From: Nitrospirae bacterium RBG_13_39_12 | Lineage (GTDB): Bacteria; Nitrospirota; Thermodesulfovibrionia; Thermodesulfovibrionales; SM23-35 | Length of the DNA stretch: 9,427 nt | Direction of reading: 5' to 3' | Assembly (NCBI GenBank): GCA_001805125.1 | Contig: MHEF01000147.1 | Coordinates: 1,001 to 10,427 of the forward strand | Shown: positions 1 to 6,064 of the stretch, one piece after another | Layout: every line of letters begins with the position of its first letter | Numbering within the stretch: the first letter of the stretch is position 1 | The notes under the pieces: generated by a model | Databases searched by the model: none | What the model was told of the DNA's origin: nothing | The model's input: the letters and a program-made list of their open reading frames with translations, nothing else | Program-made: the position numbers and the translations under genes

Positions 1-563
1 AAAGCTATGCGTGCGGCATTATATCCGACTGTTCCTCCGCCGAGGATTACCACATTACCCGGCGGGACCCCGGCTACGCCTCCGAGAAGAATCCCTCTTC
101 CGCCATAAGTTTCTTCCAGGTATTTAGCCCCTTCCTGTGGTGCCATCCTTCCGGCAATCTCACTCATCGGGAATAAAAGTGGTAAAAATCCGTCCTCTGC
201 CTGAACTGTTTCATATGCTATCCCTACAATCTTTCTTCTCATGAGATTCAGGGTGAGTTCTTCTGAAGCAGCAAGGTGGAAATAAGTGAATACAATCTGT
301 CCTGCCCTGAGGAAATCATATTCTTCCGGTAATGGTTCCTTTACCTTAAGAACAAGGTCAGCTTCAGCAAGTATATCCTCGTGTCTATCGAGAATCTGAG
401 CTCCGGAAGATGAATATTCTTCGTCGCTGAAACCGCTTCTGGATCCGGCGCCTCTCTCTATAATTACCTTATGACCTCTGTGAACAAGAGTCTCAACACC
501 TCCGGGGACGACGGCGATACGGTTCTCTTCAGGCTTAATCTCTTTCGGTATCCCTATAACCAT
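1..563 (-). CDS. ald: Alanine dehydrogenase, N-terminal 187 codons (3' end outside window)
   Basis: NAD-dependent alanine dehydrogenase, which interconverts L-alanine with pyruvate plus ammonium in the cytoplasm. The start MVIGIPKEIKPEENRIAVVP is the classic family N-terminus. Residues that in characterised alanine dehydrogenases bind or process pyruvate fall at the expected numbers: Arg15 (ENR), Lys75 (LKVKEP) and His96 (YFH). The Rossmann glycine motif GGGTVG is at residues 175-180, just before the window ends, so about half of the usual ~370 aa is visible and nothing looks broken. The ATG at 563-561 is preceded by AAAGG with 7 nt spacing. It lies 51 nt downstream of the hisD stop on the same strand with no clear terminator, so co-transcription with hisD is likely. 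The related NAD(P) transhydrogenase alpha subunit shares this fold, but the N-terminal motif fits Ald better. Confidence 0.93.
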   Translation of the reverse strand, partial: MVIGIPKEIKPEENRIAVVPGGVETLVHRGHKVIIERGAGSRSGFSDEEYSSSGAQILDRHEDILAEADLVLKVKEPLPEEYDFLRAGQIVFTYFHLAASEELTLNLMRRKIVGIAYETVQAEDGFLPLLFPMSEIAGRMAPQEGAKYLEETYGGRGILLGGVAGVPPGNVVILGGGTVGYNAARIA

Positions 564-570
564 TTTACAG

Positions 571-575
571 CCTTT
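571..575 (-). promoter_or_regulatory. Shine-Dalgarno for ald
   Basis: On the minus strand AAAGG lies 7 nt upstream of the ald ATG. This supports the chosen ald start and fits ald being an internal, leadered gene of a hisD-ald transcript. Confidence 0.5.
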
Positions 576-614
576 AAACCAAATAATTAATAATTGGAAA
601 GGTGTATAAGAAGT

Positions 615-1892
615 TTATGATCCTTCCCTGACTGTTATTGAGTTTCTGTGTGCTTCCAGCCCTTCTGCTGATGCAATTATTTTAGACGTCTCTGCCAGCT
701 CCTTAAACCCTTTCTTTGTAAATCTCAATAGGCTTGAGCGTTTTACAAAATCATATACGCCGAGTGGGGATGAGAACCTGGACGTTCCTCCTGTTGGAAG
801 CGTATGGTTCGGACCTGCTGAATAGTCTCCCAATACTTCCGGCGTCCATTCTCCGAGGAATATTGCTCCGGCATTTCTTATCCTGGATAAAAGAGCTGTT
901 GGCTTTTTCGTCATGACCTCAAGGTGCTCGGGTGCAATAAGGTTTGATAGCTCTAAGGCAGCATTTATGTCTTTTGTGATTATTATCGCACCGTATTTAT
1001 TAATGGACTTCACAGCGATCTTTTTTCTGGACAGCTCATTAAGCTGCCTCCCAAGTTCTTTATAAACATTTTCAGCCAGCCTTCTGGAATCTGTTATTAA
1101 TATAGATGATGCATACTCATCATGTTCTGCCTGGCTGAGGAGATCGGCTGCGACAAATGCGGGTTTTGCTGAATTGTCTGCAATAATGAGTATCTCACTC
1201 GGCCCTGCTATCATATCTATATCTACTTCTCCGAAGACCATCTTCTTCGCTGTTGCAACATAGATATTCCCGGGACCTACAATCTTGTCAACCTTCTTCA
1301 ATGTCTCAGTCCCATATGCCATTGCTCCGACTGCCTGTGCCCCGCCAATCCTGTAGACCTCTTTAACCCCCAGCAGTTTTATTGAGGCCATAACATACGG
1401 ACTTGCCTTGCCTTCAGGAGTTGGTACACAGAGGACGATTTCTTTTACACCTGCAACCTGTGCAGGTATAACGTTCATCAAAACAGTTGATGGGTATGAA
1501 GCCTTGCCGCCCGGTATATATATCCCGACTCTCTCAATCGGCTGTATCAACTGTCCAGTGATTATATTTCTTTCAGGAAAAGACCAGGATTTTTCTTTCT
1601 GCTTCTCATGGAAAGCCTTTATGCGTTTTGCAGAGAATTTAAGAGCTTTTATTAATGCAGGATCGGCTTTTTCTGAATATTTTGATATCTCATCCTGCGT
1701 CATTATTAATTGTTTTGTCTTTAATAAATCAAAGGCCCTGGAATATTTAAGGACTGCCCTGTCACCATTTTTTCTTACATCATCCAGAATGGTCTTAACC
1801 CTGTTTTCGATATCATGACCGATGCCCGAGGCACGGTTTTTAAGTATTTTAAGAAATGCTGATATCTCTCTATTGCTTTCAATAACTCTCAT
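615..1892 (-). CDS. hisD: Histidinol dehydrogenase HisD
   Basis: Catalyses the last two steps of histidine biosynthesis: NAD-dependent oxidation of L-histidinol through histidinal to L-histidine, using one zinc per active site in a cytoplasmic homodimer. The 425 aa are full length for the family. By alignment with E. coli HisD, the zinc ligands are Gln254 and His257 (SQAEHDE), Asp356 (LGDYSAGPNH) and His415 (EAHRNS). The catalytic Glu322-His323 pair lies in APEHLE, and the GPGNIYV and AGPSEI signatures are at about 206-212 and 229-234. The ATG at 1892 has no good Shine-Dalgarno (the nearest AAAGG is 16 nt away). A promoter-like TTGAAT/TAGAAT pair ends 8 nt before it, so the message may be leaderless. 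ald follows on the same strand; no other his gene is in the window. Confidence 0.98.
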   Translation of the reverse strand: MRVIESNREISAFLKILKNRASGIGHDIENRVKTILDDVRKNGDRAVLKYSRAFDLLKTKQLIMTQDEISKYSEKADPALIKALKFSAKRIKAFHEKQKEKSWSFPERNIITGQLIQPIERVGIYIPGGKASYPSTVLMNVIPAQVAGVKEIVLCVPTPEGKASPYVMASIKLLGVKEVYRIGGAQAVGAMAYGTETLKKVDKIVGPGNIYVATAKKMVFGEVDIDMIAGPSEILIIADNSAKPAFVAADLLSQAEHDEYASSILITDSRRLAENVYKELGRQLNELSRKKIAVKSINKYGAIIITKDINAALELSNLIAPEHLEVMTKKPTALLSRIRNAGAIFLGEWTPEVLGDYSAGPNHTLPTGGTSRFSSPLGVYDFVKRSSLLRFTKKGFKELAETSKIIASAEGLEAHRNSITVREGS

Positions 1893-1900
1893 TTGTGATA

Positions 1901-1929
1901 ATTCTAACCTTTGAGCATCGATTATTCAA
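1901..1929 (-). promoter_or_regulatory. Candidate sigma70-type promoter for hisD, possibly leaderless
   Basis: On the minus strand, -35 TTGAAT (1924-1929) and -10 TAGAAT (1901-1906) are separated by exactly 17 bp. The -10 box ends 8 nt before the hisD ATG, so transcription would begin within about 2 nt of the start codon. The boxes match consensus at 4/6 and 5/6 positions. No experiment supports this. Confidence 0.45.
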
Positions 1930-2069
1930 CATGAATTATACAAGTGTGCAGACATTTTTTAGAAAGTTGTTCAGCATAATCTACTTTACATGAGGTCTGT
2001 ACACAGGAAGAACCTGCATTTAAGGTTTTATAACAGAAATTTTATCGTTGGGTAAGCGGTAAATAAAAA

Positions 2070-2098
2070 TTGACATTCCATAATACTTAAAGTAAAGT
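2070..2098 (+). promoter_or_regulatory. Candidate sigma70-type promoter for the GAF/HD-GYP gene, possibly leaderless
   Basis: A perfect -35 TTGACA (2070-2075), a 17-bp spacer and -10 TAAAGT (2093-2098, 4/6) end 7 nt before the ATG at 2106. The predicted start site therefore coincides with the start codon. There is no Shine-Dalgarno, and an in-frame TAA at 2088-2090 rules out a longer protein. Confidence 0.5.
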
Positions 2099-2105
2099 TT
2101 TATCA

Positions 2106-3413
2106 ATGGAAAGAGGATTAACAGAAGAAAAGAAAACCATAATAACTGAGATAAAACAAAAGTTCAGACTACTTAATGCGATTGCTGCTTTTATAATTAT
2201 TACACTTTTTGCAGTAATACTGAGATACCTCTATGAACCTGTAACTCAAGCCATGGATTTCCTGCCGGAAATCTCCGTGTCGTTAATAATAATAATAGTT
2301 TTTTGCCTCACAGCGGTGTGTTTTTTTATGTGGAGAGTAGTAACGAGGCAGATTATAAGCAGTATTGAAAAATACAGGACCAGGCTTGACCGTGTTCTTA
2401 ATATCACAAGGGATTTGAGAGAAGAAATATACGGGGATATACTGCTGGACAAGATTTTGGATTATTCGCTTTCAATAACGCGGTCTGATGCCGGCTCCAT
2501 TCTGCTTATCGAGAATAATGACCTTGTCTTTAGGATGGTGAAGGGTGAAAAGGAGATTGAGCTTCTCGGAACAACTATACCAAAAGGAAAAAGTATTGCA
2601 GGCTGGGTTGCTGAGGAGGGCAAAAATCTCCGTGTTGCAGATACCGGTTCAGATGATAGATTCAGCCCTGAAGTGGATGCCATCAAAGGATCTCAGACAA
2701 AATCGGTGCTTTGTGTACCTCTTGTAATGAAGACAGGCATCATAGGTGTAGTTGAACTGCTGAACAAGAATGAAGGGTTTTATAGTGAAAAGGATGAGGA
2801 GATGATAACTTACATTGCAGACCAGGCAGCTATTTCAATAGCAAGAGCACGGTTTTATGAAGACCAAAAAAATTATGAGATACATCTTACTGATATGCTC
2901 CTCGAGGCTATAGATTTTCAGATTCCTGAAAAAATGGGACATTCTAAGAGGGTATCAAGTTACAGCATGATTATGGCAAAGGTTATGAATATGCCTGAAC
3001 AAAAGCAAAAATTATTGTATTTCGCCTGTCTGCTTCACGATGTTGGGTTTCTGAAGATAAAGGCTGATGATAATTTTAAAAAAGAAGAATTTGTTAAACA
3101 TCCGGCCATGGGTTACGAGATGATAAGACCTATAAGTTTTTATGCAGATATTGCTCCGTATATTCTATACCATCATGAGAGATATGATGGGTTTGGCTAT
3201 CCGACGGGACTCAAAGGAGAGTCTATTCCGCTTGAATCCAGGATTATAGCAATAGCTGAGGCCTTTGATGCAATGGTAAGCGATAACTCTTATAAAATAC
3301 CTGTTGATTTTGAAGCTGCTTTAGAAGAGCTAAAAAACAATGCAGGGACACAGTTTGATCCCAGGCTTGTTGAGATATTTATCAACAATATCAGCCCTGA
3401 ACGCTTATTGTAA
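2106..3413 (+). CDS. Membrane-anchored GAF + HD-GYP domain protein (putative cyclic-dinucleotide phosphodiesterase)
   Basis: 435 aa with two N-terminal membrane helices (about 22-43 and 57-78, short loop between), a GAF sensor domain (about 110-250, with GKSIAGWVAEEG and SVLCVPL) and a C-terminal HD-GYP domain (about 260-432). HD-GYP enzymes typically hydrolyse cyclic di-GMP. The metal-binding set is visible: Glu275, His279, His311-Asp312, His332, His356-His357 and Asp388, followed by the signature DGFGYP (361-366). Unusually, the HDxGK lysine is Phe315. The segment between the HD pair and the HP histidine is 21 residues rather than the usual ~29, so the loop normally carrying KPGKL is shortened. 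Substrate and activity are therefore uncertain, and the GAF ligand is unknown. The ATG has no Shine-Dalgarno; a promoter lies directly upstream. The 3' end overlaps the next, convergent gene by 9 bp. Confidence 0.93.
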   Translation: MERGLTEEKKTIITEIKQKFRLLNAIAAFIIITLFAVILRYLYEPVTQAMDFLPEISVSLIIIIVFCLTAVCFFMWRVVTRQIISSIEKYRTRLDRVLNITRDLREEIYGDILLDKILDYSLSITRSDAGSILLIENNDLVFRMVKGEKEIELLGTTIPKGKSIAGWVAEEGKNLRVADTGSDDRFSPEVDAIKGSQTKSVLCVPLVMKTGIIGVVELLNKNEGFYSEKDEEMITYIADQAAISIARARFYEDQKNYEIHLTDMLLEAIDFQIPEKMGHSKRVSSYSMIMAKVMNMPEQKQKLLYFACLLHDVGFLKIKADDNFKKEEFVKHPAMGYEMIRPISFYADIAPYILYHHERYDGFGYPTGLKGESIPLESRIIAIAEAFDAMVSDNSYKIPVDFEAALEELKNNAGTQFDPRLVEIFINNISPERLL

Positions 3414-4481
3414 TCCGTCGAGAATATCTTGCTCTATATATTTTGGGATCCATCCATTTTCTTTTTTGTGCTTTTTATGTAATGAAAGTAACCTTTCCGC
3501 ATATTCCTCAGCCTTTCTGTAGCCATTCCTTCTGGCATTATCAATAAGTTCCCAGTCTCCGGTCTCGGTAAAAATCTGGAATGCATCTACTATTTCAGGG
3601 AAAAGAAGCCTCCTGTAGCCTCTGAGAAATACGAGATAGAAACCGAGCGAACCTTCTTTATTATTTTCTATGATGTATCTGATCATTCCTTTTTCAGAAG
3701 TATCTGAAAGGATGTCTTTGACAGCACGGGCAAAGATTTCAGCCCTGCGGGATAAAAAAAGCTCTGAAAGGAGTGACATCCATTCATTCCCTAATTTCGT
3801 TTCCTCAATAGCCTCCCCCAGTTCATGATGGATGTATGTTTCCACTTCAGATTGTGCAATCATGGATATATGGCTGTAAATGTCTTCCGTTGGTTCTTGT
3901 TCTGCTGTAACACCGTATTTTGAGAATGCAAATACAAGAGGCTTTTTTGAGCCTTTGAGTCTCAGTTCCTCGAATCTTTCCCAGAGGATTATTCTTGTTA
4001 TGTCTGTCCTTGCGAAGATATTTCTGTCCTGTAACATGGCTGGATAGACTGAAAGGTCTCTTACATATTCATTCCCTGATATGAAGATGTTATAACCTTC
4101 CACTGTTTTTTTTGTTATAAGGTCTGCGACAAAAAAAGATGGTTTCATATGAATTCCAAAACCGGCACCATAAACAAGGCATTTTTTTTCTAAATCAGCA
4201 TTAATCTTATCGACCTCGAAAGGAGGGTAAATACTACCATCAACAATAATACTGCTGAATTCTTTGTCATTAAGTTCATTCCAGAGGTTTTCTCTGTCTG
4301 ATATCCACGTATCAATTTCTTCTTTAAATATTTTTTCCCACGGACGTATGCACTTTTCGGTTCTGTATAAATCTCTCAGCTTAAGCAGGAAGTCGCAGAT
4401 AGAATAAGTCCCCCAGTATTTTGCATCGGAGATATCGCAATTTCTCTTAACCTGAGAAGTAATGGTTTCAATGTCTATCAT
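3405..4481 (-). CDS. Unrecognised conserved-looking protein, 358 aa
   Basis: I do not recognise a characterised function. It vaguely recalls long uncharacterised proteins of syntrophic and sulfate-reducing deltaproteobacteria, but that is memory, not a search. No signal peptide or membrane segment is visible, so it is probably cytoplasmic. Notable stretches are YGAGFG (104-109) followed by HMKPSFF, a His-His-Glu cluster in YIHHELGEAIE (216-226) that could in principle bind metal, a mostly helical C-terminal half, and a basic tail LHKKHKK (334-340). The frame stays open upstream to a TTG at 4541. I chose the ATG at 4481 because AGGA lies 6 nt before it and the TTG has no ribosome site. Composition resembles the neighbours, with no sign of recent transfer. 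It converges with the GAF/HD-GYP gene and is divergent from truA. Confidence 0.85.
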   Translation of the reverse strand: MIDIETITSQVKRNCDISDAKYWGTYSICDFLLKLRDLYRTEKCIRPWEKIFKEEIDTWISDRENLWNELNDKEFSSIIVDGSIYPPFEVDKINADLEKKCLVYGAGFGIHMKPSFFVADLITKKTVEGYNIFISGNEYVRDLSVYPAMLQDRNIFARTDITRIILWERFEELRLKGSKKPLVFAFSKYGVTAEQEPTEDIYSHISMIAQSEVETYIHHELGEAIEETKLGNEWMSLLSELFLSRRAEIFARAVKDILSDTSEKGMIRYIIENNKEGSLGFYLVFLRGYRRLLFPEIVDAFQIFTETGDWELIDNARRNGYRKAEEYAERLLSLHKKHKKENGWIPKYIEQDILDGLQ

Positions 4482-4487
4482 TTTATT

Positions 4488-4491
4488 TCCT
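4488..4491 (-). promoter_or_regulatory. Shine-Dalgarno deciding the start at 4481
   Basis: AGGA on the minus strand, 6 nt before the ATG at 4481. It favours this start over the in-frame TTG 60 nt upstream. Confidence 0.55.
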
Positions 4492-4537
4492 GATGATATT
4501 TTATCAGAACGAAAGGTATAAGTAATAGATAGGAAAA

Positions 4538-4633
4538 TCAAAAGGAGTTCTCTGCCCCGGTTCGGTATGAGATTGAATTTTCTTTTATAACACTAAATGT
4601 TTTCAGGTTAACCCGAATAAATAATGCAGACAT
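4538..4633 (-). CDS. Possible small ORF, 31 aa, upstream of the 358-aa gene
   Basis: A short reading frame beginning MSALFIRVNL and ending GAENSF, with a strong AGGAG (4640-4644) 6 nt before its ATG. It ends 56 nt before the next start on the same strand. It has no cysteines and no recognisable motif. It could be a leader peptide or small protein. It could also be chance, since a 31-codon frame is common; the ribosome site is the main argument. One arm of an 11-bp inverted repeat lies inside it. Confidence 0.25.
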   Translation of the reverse strand: MSALFIRVNLKTFSVIKENSISYRTGAENSF

Positions 4634-4684
4634 TGCTTTCTCCTCGGCGAAAAGGTATCAATCCCGATAAATATCTGCATTATT
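4620..4684. repeat. 11-bp perfect inverted repeat with 43-bp interior
   Basis: AATAATGCAGA at 4620-4630 is matched exactly in inverted orientation by TCTGCATTATT at 4674-4684. The 9-bp core TGCATTATT recurs directly at 4689-4697, giving three copies in about 80 bp. This could be an operator array or the stem of a transcribed structure; the long interior argues against a simple terminator. Confidence 0.5.
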
Positions 4685-4712
4685 CAATTGCATTATTTGC
4701 GTTAATTAGAGA

Positions 4713-4741
4713 TTGCGGGAAACCGGGAAGGGTGGTATATT
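4713..4741 (+). promoter_or_regulatory. Candidate extended -10 promoter for truA, possibly leaderless
   Basis: -10 TATATT (4736-4741, 5/6) is preceded by the extended TGn element (TGG, 4733-4735), with a weak -35 TTGCGG (4713-4718) at 17 bp. The -10 ends 7 nt before the truA ATG, so the transcript would start at or beside the start codon. Confidence 0.4.
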
Positions 4742-4748
4742 GTGAAAC

Positions 4749-5516
4749 ATGAGAAAAATCAGGCTTCTCCTTGAATATGACGGGACTGACTATCACGGGT
4801 GGCAGATACAGAACAAAGGTTTGACTATCCAGGGCATTATTGAGGAGGGGGTGTTTAGGATAACCGGTGAACAAACCAGGGTTGTCGGTGCAAGCAGGAC
4901 AGATGCAGGTGTTCATGCACTGGGACAGGTGGCTGCATTCAGGACAAAATCAAGGCTTGAACCTGAAAAGATAAAAAGTGCGTTGAATGCCGTACTTCCT
5001 TATGACATCAGGATACTTGAAGCGTCTGAAGCTGATGATTCATTTCGTCCGATATATGGTGCTGTTAAAAAAAGCTATTTTTATCTCATATCAAACCAGG
5101 GAGAAACCTCGGCATTTCTATACAGATATACATTGCTTGTAAAGCAACCTCTTGAGATAAAATCCATGATAAGCGCAGCAAAATTAATTGTCGGAAAGCA
5201 TGATTTTTCCGCTTTTAAAGGAGTGGGCAGCAGTATTAAAGATCCTGTCAGGGAGATTTTTTCACTGGATATTAACAGGCTCGAGAGTATAGGTTTCATG
5301 ACCTCAAATATGAAAGGTGATTTTGTAAGAATAGGGATTGAGGCAAACGGTTTTCTCAGGCATATGGTCAGGAATATTGTTGGAACGCTTGTTGAGATTG
5401 GAAGGGGAAGGTTTTCTGCTGAAAAAATGCCGGAAATCCTAAAGTCGCGTGACAGGAGGCTTGCAGGACCGACTGCACCGCCATGCGGTCTGTTTCTGGA
5501 GAAGATTGTTTATTAA
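4749..5516 (+). CDS. truA: tRNA pseudouridine(38-40) synthase TruA
   Basis: Converts uridines 38-40 in the anticodon stem-loop of many tRNAs to pseudouridine. At 255 aa it is normal length. The N-terminus RKIRLLLEYDGTDYHGWQ is diagnostic. The catalytic aspartate is Asp52 in the motif GASRTDAGVHALGQ (47-60), the conserved active-site tyrosine is near 110 (KSYFYLI), and the late signature GFLRHMVRNIVGTL occupies 201-214. The C-terminus TAPPCGLFLEKIVY also fits the family. The ATG at 4749 matches the expected N-terminus; no Shine-Dalgarno is well placed (GGGTGG ends 13 nt away). A promoter-like element sits directly before the ATG. The stop overlaps the convergent HD-domain gene by 4 bp, leaving no room for a separate terminator. 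No linked tRNA-modification gene is visible. Confidence 0.98.
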   Translation: MRKIRLLLEYDGTDYHGWQIQNKGLTIQGIIEEGVFRITGEQTRVVGASRTDAGVHALGQVAAFRTKSRLEPEKIKSALNAVLPYDIRILEASEADDSFRPIYGAVKKSYFYLISNQGETSAFLYRYTLLVKQPLEIKSMISAAKLIVGKHDFSAFKGVGSSIKDPVREIFSLDINRLESIGFMTSNMKGDFVRIGIEANGFLRHMVRNIVGTLVEIGRGRFSAEKMPEILKSRDRRLAGPTAPPCGLFLEKIVY

Positions 5517-6058
5517 ATACCGAAAATCTCTATCCATCCATTAAGCCTTTTAATCTTGTCTATCCCAAATTTTGAAATATGCTCTCTGACTTTTTCCAGG
5601 GGTTTTTCTTTAAATAAAAAGTCTGAGTCCTTGGAGAAAAATTTGTCCGCAAAACATATAATCTGTTCTTCAACAGTTACAGGTATCATATCTCTTTTAG
5701 GGATAGGGAGATTGTTTCCTTCAATATCTTCAGCAGTCAATCCGGCACCGATGTGTCTTTCACATATAAGGGCGTGTTTTATAAGACCTTCTTTTTCCAG
5801 AATTTCCCTCCCGAGATAACCATGACATACATATGGTTGATCACCATAGCATCCAATTTTTGGTTCATCGGTCAGATATATCCCGATATCGTGCAGCATC
5901 GCAGCCTCTGAAATGAAGTTTTTATCAGGATTCAGGTTTTTTACCCTTTCAGCAATTTTTAGTGCCTTTTCAGTAACCATTTTGCTGTGTTGTACAAGAA
6001 TACGGTATACCTCTGACTCAGGGTCGTAGTACTTTTCAATAATCTTGATAGGATCCAT
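5513..6058 (-). CDS. Small HD-domain phosphohydrolase
   Basis: A 181-aa cytoplasmic protein consisting mainly of one HD domain, a metal-dependent phosphohydrolase fold acting on nucleotides or other phosphate esters. Candidate metal ligands follow the family order: His24 (VQHSKMV), His56-Asp57 (LHDIGIY), His79 (CHGYLG), His102 (CERHIG) and Asp138 (CFADKFFSK). It resembles stand-alone HDIG proteins of bacteria and archaea with unassigned substrates, so I give no specific reaction. The ATG lies 6 nt after the stop of the SPASM protein gene, with only a weak AAGAAG before it, so translation is probably coupled to that gene. It is the last gene of the operon and converges with truA with a 4-bp overlap. 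Its tight linkage to the radical SAM cassette may be functional or merely transcriptional. Confidence 0.93.
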   Translation of the reverse strand: MDPIKIIEKYYDPESEVYRILVQHSKMVTEKALKIAERVKNLNPDKNFISEAAMLHDIGIYLTDEPKIGCYGDQPYVCHGYLGREILEKEGLIKHALICERHIGAGLTAEDIEGNNLPIPKRDMIPVTVEEQIICFADKFFSKDSDFLFKEKPLEKVREHISKFGIDKIKRLNGWIEIFGI

Positions 6059-6064
6059 AGCTTC

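Larger units (their letters stand above)
1893..2105. other. Divergent intergenic region between hisD and the GAF/HD-GYP gene
   Basis: This 213-bp AT-rich spacer separates two genes transcribed away from each other. It holds a candidate promoter on each strand immediately beside each start codon. The middle (about 1930-2065) contains only a weak 5-bp-stem hairpin (2011-2027) and no convincing operator, RNA gene or terminator. Confidence 0.7.
4482..4748. other. Divergent intergenic region before truA
   Basis: 267 bp between the 358-aa gene and truA, which are transcribed away from each other. It contains the possible 31-aa ORF, an 11-bp inverted repeat with an extra copy of its core, and a candidate truA promoter at the right edge. 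I see no tRNA, known riboswitch or terminator. Confidence 0.65.

Noticed and set aside
579..597. AT-rich imperfect palindrome between hisD and ald as an operator
   Set aside because: Several mismatched pairs in very AT-rich DNA; expected by chance and too weak to call.
1408..1818. 136-codon open frame antisense to hisD
   Set aside because: hisD is unmistakable in this stretch; the opposite frame has no recognisable motif or ribosome site and is a coding shadow.
1931..1993. 20-codon plus-strand frame in the hisD upstream region
   Set aside because: No ribosome site, very short, and no link to the downstream gene.
2011..2027. Hairpin AACCT/AGGTT followed by Ts as a terminator
   Set aside because: A 5-bp stem with a 7-nt loop lying between divergent genes has no transcript to terminate.
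4482..4541. N-terminal extension of the 358-aa protein to a TTG at 4541
   Set aside because: The TTG has no ribosome site, while the ATG at 4481 has AGGA 6 nt upstream.
4680..4916. 78-codon minus-strand frame across the truA start
   Set aside because: It is mostly antisense to the truA N-terminus, including its conserved motif, and shows no family features.
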